A stretch of DNA of 64,000 nt from Sorghum bicolor (taxonomy: Eukaryota > Streptophyta > Magnoliopsida > Poales > Poaceae): positions 30,248,477 to 30,312,476 of the forward strand of contig NC_012870.2 of assembly GCF_000003195.3 (NCBI RefSeq). Direction: 5' to 3'. The notes beneath the pieces were generated by a model, which was not told where the DNA came from, made no database searches, and saw only the letters and a program-made list of their open reading frames with translations. Below, in pieces: positions 45,098-56,800 of this stretch. A program made the translations under genes and the position numbers. Within the stretch, counting starts at the first letter, position 1. Each line of letters opens with the position of its first letter.

Positions 45098-46529
45098 CCC
45101 CAGCAGCAACGCTAAAAGCACATGGAGGTGGTATTGGATAACTGAACTCTTGAAATAATGATATATACTATAGAAGGTAATCCGCAAGCGCACAGATCAA
45201 ATACCATTGCAGCACTTCACCAGGAGTATTCCAGGTATCGTATTTATATTTTAGCTTAGGAAGGAGCTAAGGAGTAGGCTCAAAGATGGAGTTGTCAAAT
45301 ATGATTACTAATGAGGAAATCAATCACACAGTCACTTGCTAAGTTAGGGGTAAGCCAATAATAATGATATGTATGATAATAATGATAAAACCAGAGACTA
45401 GAGATAGACTACTCATCATATAGTAGGCAAACAAGAGACTAGTCAAGAGATTGAACTCCTATGTAGCAACTAAGTTACTAAGCCTTTTCATCTACTCTAG
45501 TATATACACAATCATGTATAGCATAATGACTTTGAATTCATGCATAAGGAACATTAGCAAGGGAGATCAGGAACAGAGGAAGACAATCCTTGTAATATGG
45601 TTCTATTATCGATATTGACGGGGTGTGGACTATAGAAGACTCAACAGTAAAGTCACAACCACGATCTACCATAATGCCCGACCAATGGGATGCATTCGCA
45701 GGTAAATGCCATCTAAGCACCACGCTTAAACTTAGTCTACCACCTAATTCCCTCGCGATGAGAACTAAGTGCTCTACGAACATATGTATGCACTCATTAT
45801 CAATCATGACTATATCAAATATATAACTACATCAAACTATAAACATAATAAATAGCAACACAATCATTTAGAATAAAGTCTTAGAGAAAGATACGAAATA
45901 ATACCCGACTCTTGGGACGAACGATCCAGAATCTTTAGTGAAGCACCCGAACTCTTCTTAAATCTACTTGTTAATCCTATATAGAATGGAGGAATTGGAG
46001 TATCTAGTCTAATTCTCTAGTGGAGGAGGCGGAAAGGGCTTCTTCTTCTTCTTCTCTTCTTCCCTCTCTCATTCTCTCTCAAACCCTAGGCTCAACCCCT
46101 CCTTATATAGGGAGGTGGGATGAACCGTGACCCTTGGATCAAACTGACTTAATGGATGAAGATCCTTGCTCCACAAAGGCAGTTAGGGCATAATCTGTGA
46201 GATTGCTCCTGATTGGTTGAGGGGAGGGGTGACCGCCCTACTTGGGCGCCCTGCCTCTGGCTCCTATCGTCTTCTACTTTGTTCTGGTGGCTTCCTAATC
46301 CTTCTAGACCCTTCTTTTGTATACATGGCGTAGATATCTTGTTTGTCTCTATGTAATCATGACATGTGGGCCTCCAAAGGTCATTTTTGGATAACCCCTG
46401 CAGAAATAGACATTCACCAAAACTCATGGAAATCTATCAGATAAAACCCTATACTTCTATTAGTGATTACTTTGTGCACTTTTTCCTTCTCCTTGTTGAT
46501 ATAAATGTGGTCCTTATCTACCGTCAACA
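45098..46529 (-). repeat. right LTR of C, main part
   Basis: Continues from 25577 after E. It contains CCGCAAGCGCACAGATC and TATTCCAGGTATCGTA, a minus-strand TATA box at 46103-46109, and a GC block near 46220-46255. It ends ACCGTCAACA at 46529. Confidence 0.85.
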
Positions 46530-47026
46530 CCGGGATACGCCAAGTTCATGGCGGTCCCCAACTACACGTACCTAAAGCTCAAAATGCTAGGGTCCAAGCA
46601 CGTCATCACTATCAGCTCCTCCTACGAGCACCCGTATGAGTGCGACGTCGAGTGCGTCGAATACAGAGAAGCTGTCAAGAACTCCACCGAGCTTGCCTCG
46701 AGACTCGAGGCTCTCGCCACCGAGGCTCTAGAGCCAAAGCGCCATGCGGGAAGCATTGAGCCAGCAGAAGGTACCAAGACGATCCCCCTCGACCCAAATG
46801 ACTCCAACGACAAGGTGCTGGCGATCAGCGCCGACCTCGACACCAAATAGGAAGTTGTGCTCGTCGACTTCCTCCGCGCAAATGCCAACATGTTTGCATG
46901 GAGTACCTTTGATATGCCTGGCATACTGAGGGAAGTTGCTGAGCACGCCTTGTAGATCCAGGCTAGGTCTAAACCAGTGAAGCAACGCTTGCGCCACTTC
47001 GACAAGGACAAGCGCAGGATCATTGG
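46530..47026 (+). pseudogene. Tat-type pol fragment G, protease-RT junction
   Basis: In frame with two TAG stops (46848-46850, 46953-46955) it reads GYAKFMAVPNYTYLKLKML, then a charged linker, then VVLVDFLRANANMFAWS and KPVKQRLRHFDKDKRRIIG. This is the protease C-terminus to RT N-terminus of RIRE2/Cinful-like elements. It is cut on the left by C and on the right by F at ATTGG. The fragment is GC-rich and has many CG dinucleotides compared with neighbours. Confidence 0.85.
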
Positions 47027-47137
47027 TGTAATACCTGATTTTAAGGACAAAACCAGATATGCACCATATGCGAGTTTGAAAAGGCAAATCTCACATGTGG
47101 TGCATATCTGGTTTTGTCCTTAAAATCGGGTATTACA
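47027..47137. repeat. palindrome in place of the 5' LTR of F
   Basis: Starts TGTAATACCTGATTTTAAGG and ends with the inverse CCTTAAAATCGGGTATTACA. The arms are about 50 bases with roughly five mismatches around a short centre near 47082. The right arm matches the end of the 3' LTR (51768-51820); the left arm is its reverse complement and not the LTR start (TGTAACACCC). Confidence 0.85.
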
Positions 47138-47599
47138 AAGTGGTATCAAAGCAATGCTGACTGTAGGACGCAAGCCTAGTTAGAAATTTGTCGTCTTAAG
47201 GTTTTGGAATTGTCATAAAATCCTTGCTCTATAAACCTTGGTATTTTCATCCATACTATATCCCTATCCTTGCTATTTGTCTCTACCTTGTTGCTTATTT
47301 TAAAAGTATATGTTCTCACCTTCACTCCTTGATTCGGTATGCTATTAGAACCTTTTCTTACCCCCTTCTTGCGTCTTTGAAACATAAGTTTTAGGATCTT
47401 TGCCCTTAATGAAGAGAACGATAATATCGCAAGTTGAGTGAAGTGTGCTTAGTTGGTTTGTTATTATACTTATGTTTGATTTGGATCTTTGTAATGATTG
47501 CAATAATCTTGTGGAATTACTTCACAATTTCATTATTTTATAGACCTAAGGCATAAGGATTAATGAAATAAGTAGTTGGGTTTGGCTATCCCTTGTTTC

Positions 47600-48330
47600 T
47601 ATCCCTTGCTGATTTCTGGAGCAGTTTGCAATAATGCTGGTGTATCTAAAGGTCCGGACGTGAAAAGTTTATCAAATTTTTCTGAGAACAACTAGACTTC
47701 AAGATATTTCTCTGACCGCAAGAATCATCTTCATAGCTATTATGGTTTGGAAGTTACAAATATCACAAGATGATACAGATATGCTGTCCAGAATCTGGAC
47801 CAGTTTCGGGAACTTGCTGTTTGAGACAAATATAACTATAGAATTTGGAAACGTGTTCTATAGAAAAGTTATAGACGACTTGCTAAGATTTCCAACGGTA
47901 TAAGCTGGAACTTATTTGGCTAAGTAGAACCTGAGATATGATATTTAAAATTGGATGTTTCTGTTCTGTATCAAAGTCTGGACAGTTTTGGTATTCTCTA
48001 TTTTCGGCCAAGTTAAAGACAGAATCTGGGAAAACATGGTATACGAAAGTTGTAGAGGATTTCCTAAGCTTTTCAAAAATGTAAGGATCATCTCCAGATG
48101 AGTTAAGTAGCTCGAGATATAATTTCTGGAAGTTACTGCACCTTTTCTGAGACATTAGCAGGAAGGATATTATGTTTGGTTATTTTACCTATGCTTAAAG
48201 ACAGAACCTAAGGAGGACTTCTACATGAAAGTTGTAGGGAATTTCATAAGTTTTCTAACGATATAATCTGCAACTCTATTGGATTAACATAATAAGAGTT
48301 ATACCTGTTTTACTATGCTGGTATTTTTCA
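47600..48330 (+). repeat. degenerate periodic repeats inside F
   Basis: A motif like GAAAGTTGTAGAGGATTTC, followed about 20 bases later by an AATGTAAGGATCATCTCC-type segment and a GAGATATAATTTCTGG-type segment, recurs near 47858, 48045 and 48222. Spacing is roughly 180 bases with strong divergence. No coding frame follows it. Confidence 0.55.
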
Positions 48331-49308
48331 TATCGTGAGAAAATTTCAGGATACCTGTTTGCTCCACTGCACATAAGTTCTTTGGGATGTCAGAACTTCT
48401 CAATGTTAACTTGTCTGGAAAGTATGCAAGCTACCTTTCTTGGTCTCCTAGTTGACTTTTCTTAAGGGGGTAGCCCAATTAATGAACTACAAGGAGAAGA
48501 AGTGGTTAATAACTGGAACATCAACAAAGACATCAAGTGCTTGGTATGTTGGTTTGTTTCAAGATATCATTCTATTTGGAGTGTGCTAATACCAATGCAG
48601 GTTTATGTCATTACTGATACTCATGGATTAAGAGTTGTGTATGAGGATCAGATGACACCAAAGTCTACAGAGTTGTATGTATAGTGTGAGAGTGAAGCAA
48701 CTTAACCGTGATAAAGGTACCGATAATTGGAACTTAGTGATGAAACTAGCCTTGGATCAAAAGACTCGGTACAACGAATGTAAAAGACTATGATGTGTAG
48801 CGTCCAAATAGGATAGGAGAACTAGTCCCTAGTGTCCCCTAATCAACCTCGTCTTAAGGGGGTAGTACCTTGATATCACGGATGATGCATTTTTAAACTA
48901 TCTTGAAGTGAGAGTTGTCTCTTGAGATATCCTATGATCATCTAACCTTGCTCGTGTTACTGACATGGACTAAAAAAATTAAAGAGAAGTGGCCTTGTAA
49001 TTGGAGTTACCTAAGAGTGAGCTTGGTGTACCTGAGTTGTTCACATGACAAAGTTGGAGTCATGTTTGGGTGTACTTAAGAACAAAAAATACCCTTGGTG
49101 AAATAAGTTTAAAGAAGGATCATACCTACTACACTAGGTGTCTTATCAATATTTTAGGAATACTTGAGAGGCTATTTGGAGTAAGAGAGTGGAATCATTG
49201 CTATGAAGATATAACTACTCAAGAACGTGAACAAGATTCAAAATCTACGTCTCTTTAATAACCATCTTCCGAATCTCGAGGACAAGATTCATCTTAAGGG
49301 GGTAGAAT
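48331..49308 (+). other. interior of F without genes
   Basis: No supported gene. CTTAAGGGGGTAG occurs at 48461-48473, 48853-48865 and as the terminal tract 49293-49305. Confidence 0.6.
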
Positions 49309-51820
49309 TGTAACACCCTAAAATTTACTCCTTTTGAAATATAGATAAAATTATTTAATTTTGTATTTTTGTGCACATGAAAATATAGGAAAAATAATAT
49401 TTTTTATTAAATTAAAATTTATCATAAGGCTTAGCAATATTATTATGCATACATGCTGGTGCATATGTTTTGATGTGATGCTTATTGCTCCTTTATGTGT
49501 TGAGTGAGCAAAGTTTTTAAAATGCGTTTAGTAGATCGATCTTCCTTGTTGACCAGTATGTCTTTATCTTTATCAACCAAATTTCTTGTTTCTCAACTCA
49601 AGTTTTTATTAGGAGCTTCCTAAAATCTTTTCTTTGTCACTCAAAGCATTTCTTTTAGTTCCTCGTCCATCAAGCAATCTCTACAAACTTTTCGGAAATT
49701 TTTTCATCTTCTGTTCTCACTTTTCTCTGAGCATGATCTAATTTTTAGATGCTCCAAACAATATTATCATGAGCTCCAAAAACTTTATTCGGGTTCCCCA
49801 TGTTCTATAATATCTCTGAGAATTTTTCCTGAATTTTCGGAGCTTTCGGAGTATTTTTCGTGGCTTAACTACTAATTCTAAACTTTTCTAAAATTATTTT
49901 ATCAATGAAAATAATTAATTCCGAAAATAATAAATCTCTTATTATTTTTCCAACGTAAAAGCCCATAATAAATCCCAAAAACCATGTATTTATTTACTAA
50001 TGGGCTTTAATAATTAATTAGGCCTATTAGTAAAGATAAAGGTTGCAAATCAATTAGTACCATATCGCTAGTTGACGTGGAGATGGGGAGTTTTTCTCCC
50101 TATATATATATGTACCAACCCCTTAGGCAAAGCACACCAAAGACTACCATGTGGGAAGCCTCTAATCTGAGAATTCCTAAGGTAGTAAAATAAAATTATT
50201 TTTTCTTCTCTACAACGTGATCGCCATCGTCTTGCCTATACACGACATCTACGAGCGGTCGACTGCTCCGGCGTTGCTGTAGCTCCAAGAAAGCGTCGCT
50301 GCCGGTGAACCTGCTCCCTATCCACCAACGTATGCTCCAATCACTTTGCTTTCCAGTTTAGAAAACGCAAACAGCTCGGTTTTAGATTAAAAATACGTTT
50401 TCACTATTTACAGAATTGCCACTGATTTTCTTTTGGCCATAAAATATTCATCTTAACTCCGATTTGACCCATTCAAATTGCGTTAGGTTCGTAATCACGA
50501 GCACTACATGTTAGTAATACTGTTAACACAGTTTGAAACTTTTTATTTTCGTGATATTATTTAATTAATTTCTTTTCTATATAAAATCTTAGAAAATTCA
50601 TATCTTCTACGTTTTAATTCTGATTTTTGTGAACTTTACGTTTGTGTGATCGTAGCACTGTGTAGAATATTTTTATAAACTTTTATATTTATTTTACTAC
50701 TATTTGGTGTATTGTTCTAATAATAGCCTTGTTTGCTTCATGTATGTTTGGCCCCGATTTCTTGTGTGTTGTTATTCGATGGTTGAGTTTAGACGGAGAG
50801 CAATACCTCAGTAATCAATATCAGAGCTTTGGCAACAAGTGAATACCAGTGGAACCAAAAGGATAAGCAAGAGCAATTGGATTAAGGCAAGTATAGCATT
50901 TGGATTTTATTTCTGTGACCATGATCCTGTGACTAGATTAATGTTAAGTAATGAATAATAAAAATGACTATCTAGCCACTTGATGATTTATCTGTAAGTG
51001 ATAACCGGGACAACAGTGCAACCATGAGGGCTATAATGGCTCTGCCTTTAGCTCAGTATGAGGACCTTTTTCTAGCTTGTTAGCGGTTACCTTAAATGGC
51101 GTAAGAATGGCTAGACACGTTGGGTATAGTGTGGCCTCTGTCCATGTGTATAGGCTGCGGGTTATGTGCCATGGAAGGGGGGCTCTATATCTGCCTGCCG
51201 AGTGAATCTAATGACCCTAACTTGTTAGACGAAACCTTTGAAAGGCTTCATAGTGATCCCTACCGACCTTCCTTGGTAGTGGGTTAAGAGGCTGATCACC
51301 TCGGGTGAAAGGGTAAATCATGACTCATGGGTAAAGATGTACAACCTCTGCAGAGTGTTAAAACTAGTGTACTAGCCGAGCTCACAGTCAGGAGCGGCCT
51401 TGGGGACATCTACATTAAGGGTGATGATTCTTGTGTGTTAAATATGCTCATTGTTTATTGTTTAATGCTTTACATTATTTATGTCACATTGATCATGAGA
51501 TTGTGGGAGCTATACAATCTAGTTGCCATACTTGTTGAGTTCGACATGGACTCACTCTTGCTATTTGCCCCAAACCTCAGGAGAAGTTTAGGCTTGTGAT
51601 CAACCAGTCAGTTGGATCTTGTAGAGTGGAGTTAATACCCGAAGTTGGAGTTATTTATCCGCTGTTTGCTATCAAAGGTTATCTCTTTTATACTAAGTAC
51701 GTTATATATTTATGCATTGTCTTTTGATATTACCCCTTATTTGTAGCTATATGTGAGATTTGACTTCTAAAACTCACATATGGTGTGTATCTGATTTTGT
51801 CCTTAATATCGGGTATTACA
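49309..51820 (+). repeat. 3' LTR of F, 2,512 bp
   Basis: Starts TGTAACACCC right after the polypurine tract and ends GGGTATTACA. A TATA-rich promoter (CCCTATATATATATGTACC) lies at about 50098-50116. Confidence 0.8.
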
Positions 51821-51825
51821 ATTGG

Positions 51826-51965
51826 GGAGGAGGTTCACAAGCTTTTGGCGGCCGGATTCATCAAGGAAGTTCATCATCCTGAGTGGTTAGCAAATCCTGT
51901 ACTAGTTAAGAAAAAGAATTGAAAAATGCGAATGTGTGTCGATTATACTAGTTTAAATAAAACAT
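51826..51965 (+). pseudogene. Tat-type pol fragment G, RT continuation
   Basis: After the duplication of F the frame resumes as EEVHKLLAAGFIKEVHHPEW, LANPVLVKKKN and MRMCVDYTSLNK, the RT N-terminal region that should follow RRIIG at 47026. A stop follows KKKN and similarity ends near 51965. Confidence 0.85.
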
Positions 51966-53369
51966 TTTATCACACCCCATTAGGATGTGACTTAGAAAAC
52001 ACTCAAAACAAAACAAAAGATTTTACTATTTTTATAAATGTACCAACTTTATCTATGTTGACAACATTTTAGATAGTGGAAAAATGTGGGTTTCTAAAAT
52101 TTTTGCAATATAACTTAGTGGTTTGTTGCATTCATGTCGTTGCATAGTATTTATGTTTGAAAACTGAAATTAAATGTTTTCAAATATGCCTAGGGTTTGA
52201 TCCTAACTTTGTCCTTCCAAATATCATGTCAATCTCTAAAACTCCAATCGGGTCTCTTACCGACATCCTAGAAAAATCTAGCATCTCCTATTCTCTTTCC
52301 TTTCTTTTCTTTCTCAAGCTTTCAATCATTTTGGTGTCCACAAATTATTTGGGCCAATCTTTTATCATCTCTCAACCATTCATAAAAAAGAATCTTAAAT
52401 TTTCTCCCCCTTTCATGTGAAAACAACATTCCTTCTCCTTGTGCTACAACCCCTACTTTTTCCATTCGACCCAAAATAACAGTCACACATAATGCTCATT
52501 CACAAATTTCCTTGACACATTTTCTCTTAATCACCTCCCCTAAATCTCTCCATTTTATTTTTGAGCAGCAACTAAATTGCATAGCATGGCCGGACTCCAC
52601 ATTCTTTTACTGCTCTCATGCAAAAACAGATGCAATACTCCAATTGTTCTTCTCATCTAATTGCATGAAAGCATGCAACAGCTATTAATATCTCCTTTCC
52701 CTCTCATTCACGTGGGGAAACAGCCCTTTCTTTCATGGTCACCCTCTCTCCTTTCTCCTGTCACACAATATTCTTCGACCTCATGCAAATAACAATACCA
52801 TATAATCCCTCGGTCTCTTAATTTTCTAGCTCAACTCCTCAACATATTACTTCTATATAATCTCCTTTATGCCTCTGTTTTGATCAAGTTCTGATGCCCA
52901 TAAAGACTAAAGAAAATAGATGGCTGGCCTCCACACTCTCCTACTGCCCAGACGCCACTCTAGTCCTCATGCAAAAATATGATGCAATATTTTTACCCTA
53001 TTAATTTCATACACCCATCTCTATCTTAATAGTGCTCCTTTAATCCTTCATTTATTTTCTACATTTGTTTCCACCTTTCAATTACATGCATGCAAACAAC
53101 TAACAATATTTTCTATTCCTCATCAAGTGAGCAGTAAACCACCTCTCCTGCCTGTGGCGCATTCTACCAATTCTCTCATGCAGAACAACAACAACAACTA
53201 ATTCTTCCTTCTTCAATTCTCATGGTAACATCTTCTTTGTTTAGTTCTCTCTTGGTAGCACTAGCACCCCTACACTCCCTCTTTCATCTGCATGCAACCA
53301 TGCAGAGAACAACTAGCTGCATCTTCTCCTCCTCTCTCTCACGCACAGCAGATCACTCTCCTCCTCTAT
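51966..53369. other. unassigned DNA left of the CACTA element
   Basis: No gene or structured element that I can support. It is C/T-rich, with recurring words such as CTCATGCAAAAA and TGCATGCAAACA that hint at old diverged repeats. Confidence 0.4.
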
Positions 53370-53372
53370 GAC

Positions 53373-53680
53373 CACTACTACAGAATTGGTTTGTAAGAGC
53401 CAAGAGGTTTTCACTGTAAGGGCGGCTGATGATGCAACCGCCCTTACAGTGCATTTTCCATCAGCACTAGGCTAGTTGATCACGAGCCGCCCTTACAAAT
53501 ACCACAGTAAGGGCGGCTGGTAACACGAGCCGCCCTTATAAATGATTGCATTTGTAAGGGCTGTTGTTGATCCAGCCGCCCTTACTGTGGGATTTGTAAG
53601 GGCGGTTCGTGATCCAGCCGCCCTTACAAACTTATTTCTAAGGGCGGTTGGTGATTCAGCCGCCCTTACAAATCACGACT
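53373..53680. repeat. terminal and subterminal repeats of the CACTA element
   Basis: About eleven copies of GTAAGGGCGGCT or its inverse AGCCGCCCTTAC occur between 53416 and 53672, alternating in orientation so that neighbouring copies can pair as hairpins. Such motifs are bound by the element's own TNPA-type protein in En/Spm. A TATA box (CTGTATATATGGC) follows at about 53682. Confidence 0.9.
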
Positions 53681-53811
53681 GTATATATGGCTGCAGCCTT
53701 CTTCCTCCTCGGGTCACTCACTCCAACCCGAGGAGATAAGGTTGGGAGGCCGTGGGCACCTCCTAAAAATTGCTCTAGTGAGGGGAGGAGGTTTTGGTCT
53801 CAAAAACTATC

Positions 53812-56800
53812 ATGGGGAGCTTAGAAAAGGTAAGAAAATGCTATTCCAACACTTTAATTAAAGTTTTAGTGGTTGGTTAGTGAGTAATTTGAGTTTTGCT
53901 TTTCTCTCTCTTCCATGGTGCTTGAGCTTTGTATGGAGCAAATTAGACCCTTGTTCTTAAGCTATTAGTTGGAATTAGTTAGAGATATGAGCTTGCCCTC
54001 TTTATTGGTCGTTCTTGCTTGATTTTAGTGGTGATATATTTTACTCTATCATGTATGTTCATCTAGTTCTAGATCTAGGATTTGCTTTTTAATTTTTTTA
54101 TTTATGGTTCATGAAATTAGAATGGTTTGGATATGAAAAATTGTTGGTAAAATATTAATTGTTTCTAATTGTTGACAATGGAACTATATATAAGTTTATT
54201 TATATAATTATAATTTAATAATTGTTGCTAATTATTGTTGATTGGTAAAATAATACTTGTTTCTAATTTCTTTTCTAAATATAGTTTCATTAATAGCCAA
54301 CTAATTAATATATAAGTTAATATTTTCTAAAATAATACTTGTTTTATGTATTTTGTATTTCCGTTTTGTTGCTAATTGTTGCTAATTGGTAAAATAATAC
54401 TTGTTTCTAATTTCTTTTCCAAATATTTAGTTTTATTAATAGCCAACTAATTAATATATAAGTTAATATTTTATAAAATAATGCTTGTTTTATGTATTTT
54501 GTATTTTCGTTTTGTTGCTAATTGTTGCTAATTGGTAAAATAATATTTGTTGCTTATTCCTTTTCTAAATATTTAGTTTTATTAATAGCCAACTAAATAA
54601 TTATCCTCTACCATGAGTATATACACAATTAATGTCTAGTTTGTATTTTTTTCTTCATTAATTTATTTTTTTATGTATTTTGTATTTTTGTTTTGTTTTA
54701 AAAGACGGAGTACAGGAACTCTTGGATGTATGGTTGGTCAAGGATTGATGAAGGTTTTCGCGATGAGATGGATAAATTTATTGAAGCCGCAGAGAAGCAT
54801 GCATTAACGTTGACACATTATAAGGATACAATTATTTGTCCCTGCAAAGATTGCAAGAACCTTATGGCATTTGCAGATCTGAATACCATTAGATCACATC
54901 TGATTATGCGAGGATTTGTTCCGAACTACACAGTGTGGACTCATCATGGCGAAACAACGGTTATTGATGATGGCAACTTTGATCTAGGAGATGCCGCCGA
55001 AGCCGAGAGGTATATGCACCAATACACAACTGAGCTTGAAGAAGAAATGGGCTATGACTATCGCAATGGACAAGGTGGTCAGTACTTTGGCAATCAAGAT
55101 GGTGCTAATGATGCTGGTGATGTCGGCACTGAAGGAGGAGCACGCGAGGGGGATGAAGATGACTTTGACAATTTAGAGGACATTATTCGGGCGATTGGAC
55201 CAGATATATTACTGCGGAATAAAGGTGTAGAAAATGTAGAGAGGGTGAAAAAAGCATCGATGGAGACTGTGTACAGTGTTGAGAAGGGTTGTCCGACCCA
55301 TTGGACACTGCTCCGTTTTGTGCTTGAGCTACTCATCTTGAAGGCAAAGTACGGCTGGTCTGACTGCAGTTTCAATGATCTGTTGGGTCTCTTATCATGG
55401 GTGTTGCCACAGCCAAACTTAGTTCCCACCAACACATATCATGCGAAGAAGGTTATAAGTCCATTATCAATGGGTGTTGAGAAAATAGATGCATGCCCCA
55501 ACCACTGTATCCTTTTTCGTGGTGATACGTTCAAAGATCTAGACAAATGTCCGCGGTGTGGGGCCAGCCGGTACAAGAACAATGACCTTTACAGTGGCGG
55601 AGAATCCTCCACCGGGAACAAGAGGAACAAGAAGGGGGCAAAAAAGGTGGTACAAGAATCTCAACCACTAGAGGACACTACATTAGGCAACGATGCAAAG
55701 AAGAGAAAAATTCCCGCCTTGGTAATGTGGTACCTGCCAGTGACCGACCGCTTGAGGCGTATCTTCATGAACCCTAAGGAAGCAGCGCTCATGACATGGT
55801 GGGACATTGAGCGCAACGTCGATGACGATGTCATTGCACACCCGGCCGATGCTAGTCAATGGCAGGACTTCGATATGAACAACCCGTTGTTCAGCTCGGA
55901 CCCAAGGAATGTACGATTCGCCTTGAGCACCGATGGAATGAATCCCTTCAATGAGAGGAACAGTGACCACAGCACTTGGCCAGTGATCTTGAGCATGTAC
56001 AACATCCCAACATGGTTGTGTCAGAAGAGAAAGTACCTTTTCCTCACTGTTCTAGTTTCTGGCCCTCGACAACCAGGCATCGATATGGACGTGTTCCTCG
56101 AGCCTGTGATGCAAGAATTCGAGAAACTGTGGAGGACTGGGGAGCTGATGTATGATGCATTACGACACGAGACCTTCACATTAAGGGCAATAATAATTGT
56201 GACTATCAACGATCACCCAGCGTTGTTTGCCTTGTCTGGACAGTTCAAAGGCAAGATGGGATGCTTGGTCTGTCTAGATGATACTAGGTGGGTGTTTCTA
56301 GATGGATCCAAGAAGAGTGTTTACATCGGGAATCGCCGTTTCTTAAAGGAAGGTCACAGGTACCGCAGTAAACTGTACTTAAAGTACTTTGGCAACATCC
56401 CAGAGTACGAAGAACGACCTCCAGAGAGACGTCATGATGGAAAATATGTGTATGAAATGGTGAAAACCATACGCGTCATCTATGGAAAGAAGAAAATGGA
56501 TGGAACGACTAGAGATAGAAGCACACCTCCTATCGAAGGGGTACCTTTTAAGAATCAATCGATCTTCTTTCAGTATCTACCATATTGGCCGCAATTGGAG
56601 GTCCCCCATGCCATTGATTCTATGCACGTTCAAAAGAATGTCTTCGAGAGTCTCATTGCTACATTGATGGACACACCCAAGTCAAAGGATGGACTGAAAG
56701 CACGAAGGGACATGGAGCAACTAAAGGTGATGCCAGAGCTTCAACCAGTACGCCAGGATAATGGGAAATACACTCTGCCCGCAGCTGCCTATAACCTAGA

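Larger units (their letters stand above)
22250..46529 (-). mobile_element. Athila-type element C, outer shell of the nest
   Basis: Minus-strand element with an interior at about 22250-25536 and a right LTR split by element E into 25537-25577 and 45098-46529. The left side is truncated. The interior holds a gag-protease pseudogene and a stub of the coiled-coil tail of the ORF found in E. Gag-pro is clearly related to E (about 85% by eye in the protease region) but much more damaged. C abuts the pol fragment G at 46530, so C probably inserted into G; its own target duplication is lost with the left end. Confidence 0.8.
47027..51820 (+). mobile_element. long non-coding LTR retrotransposon derivative F
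   Basis: Flanked by ATTGG (47022-47026 and 51821-51825). A tRNA-Met primer site (TGGTATCAAAGC, 47141-47152), a polypurine tract (CTTAAGGGGGTAG, 49293-49305) and a 2.5-kb 3' LTR (49309-51820) are present. The interior (47138-49308) has no recognisable gag or pol, so F is a LARD-type non-autonomous element. Its 5' LTR is replaced by a 111-bp palindrome built from the LTR's terminal sequence. Confidence 0.85.

Noticed and set aside
53542..53739. 65-codon frame in the CACTA left end
   Set aside because: It is composed of translated subterminal repeats (repeating VRAV-D-AALT) and not a gene.
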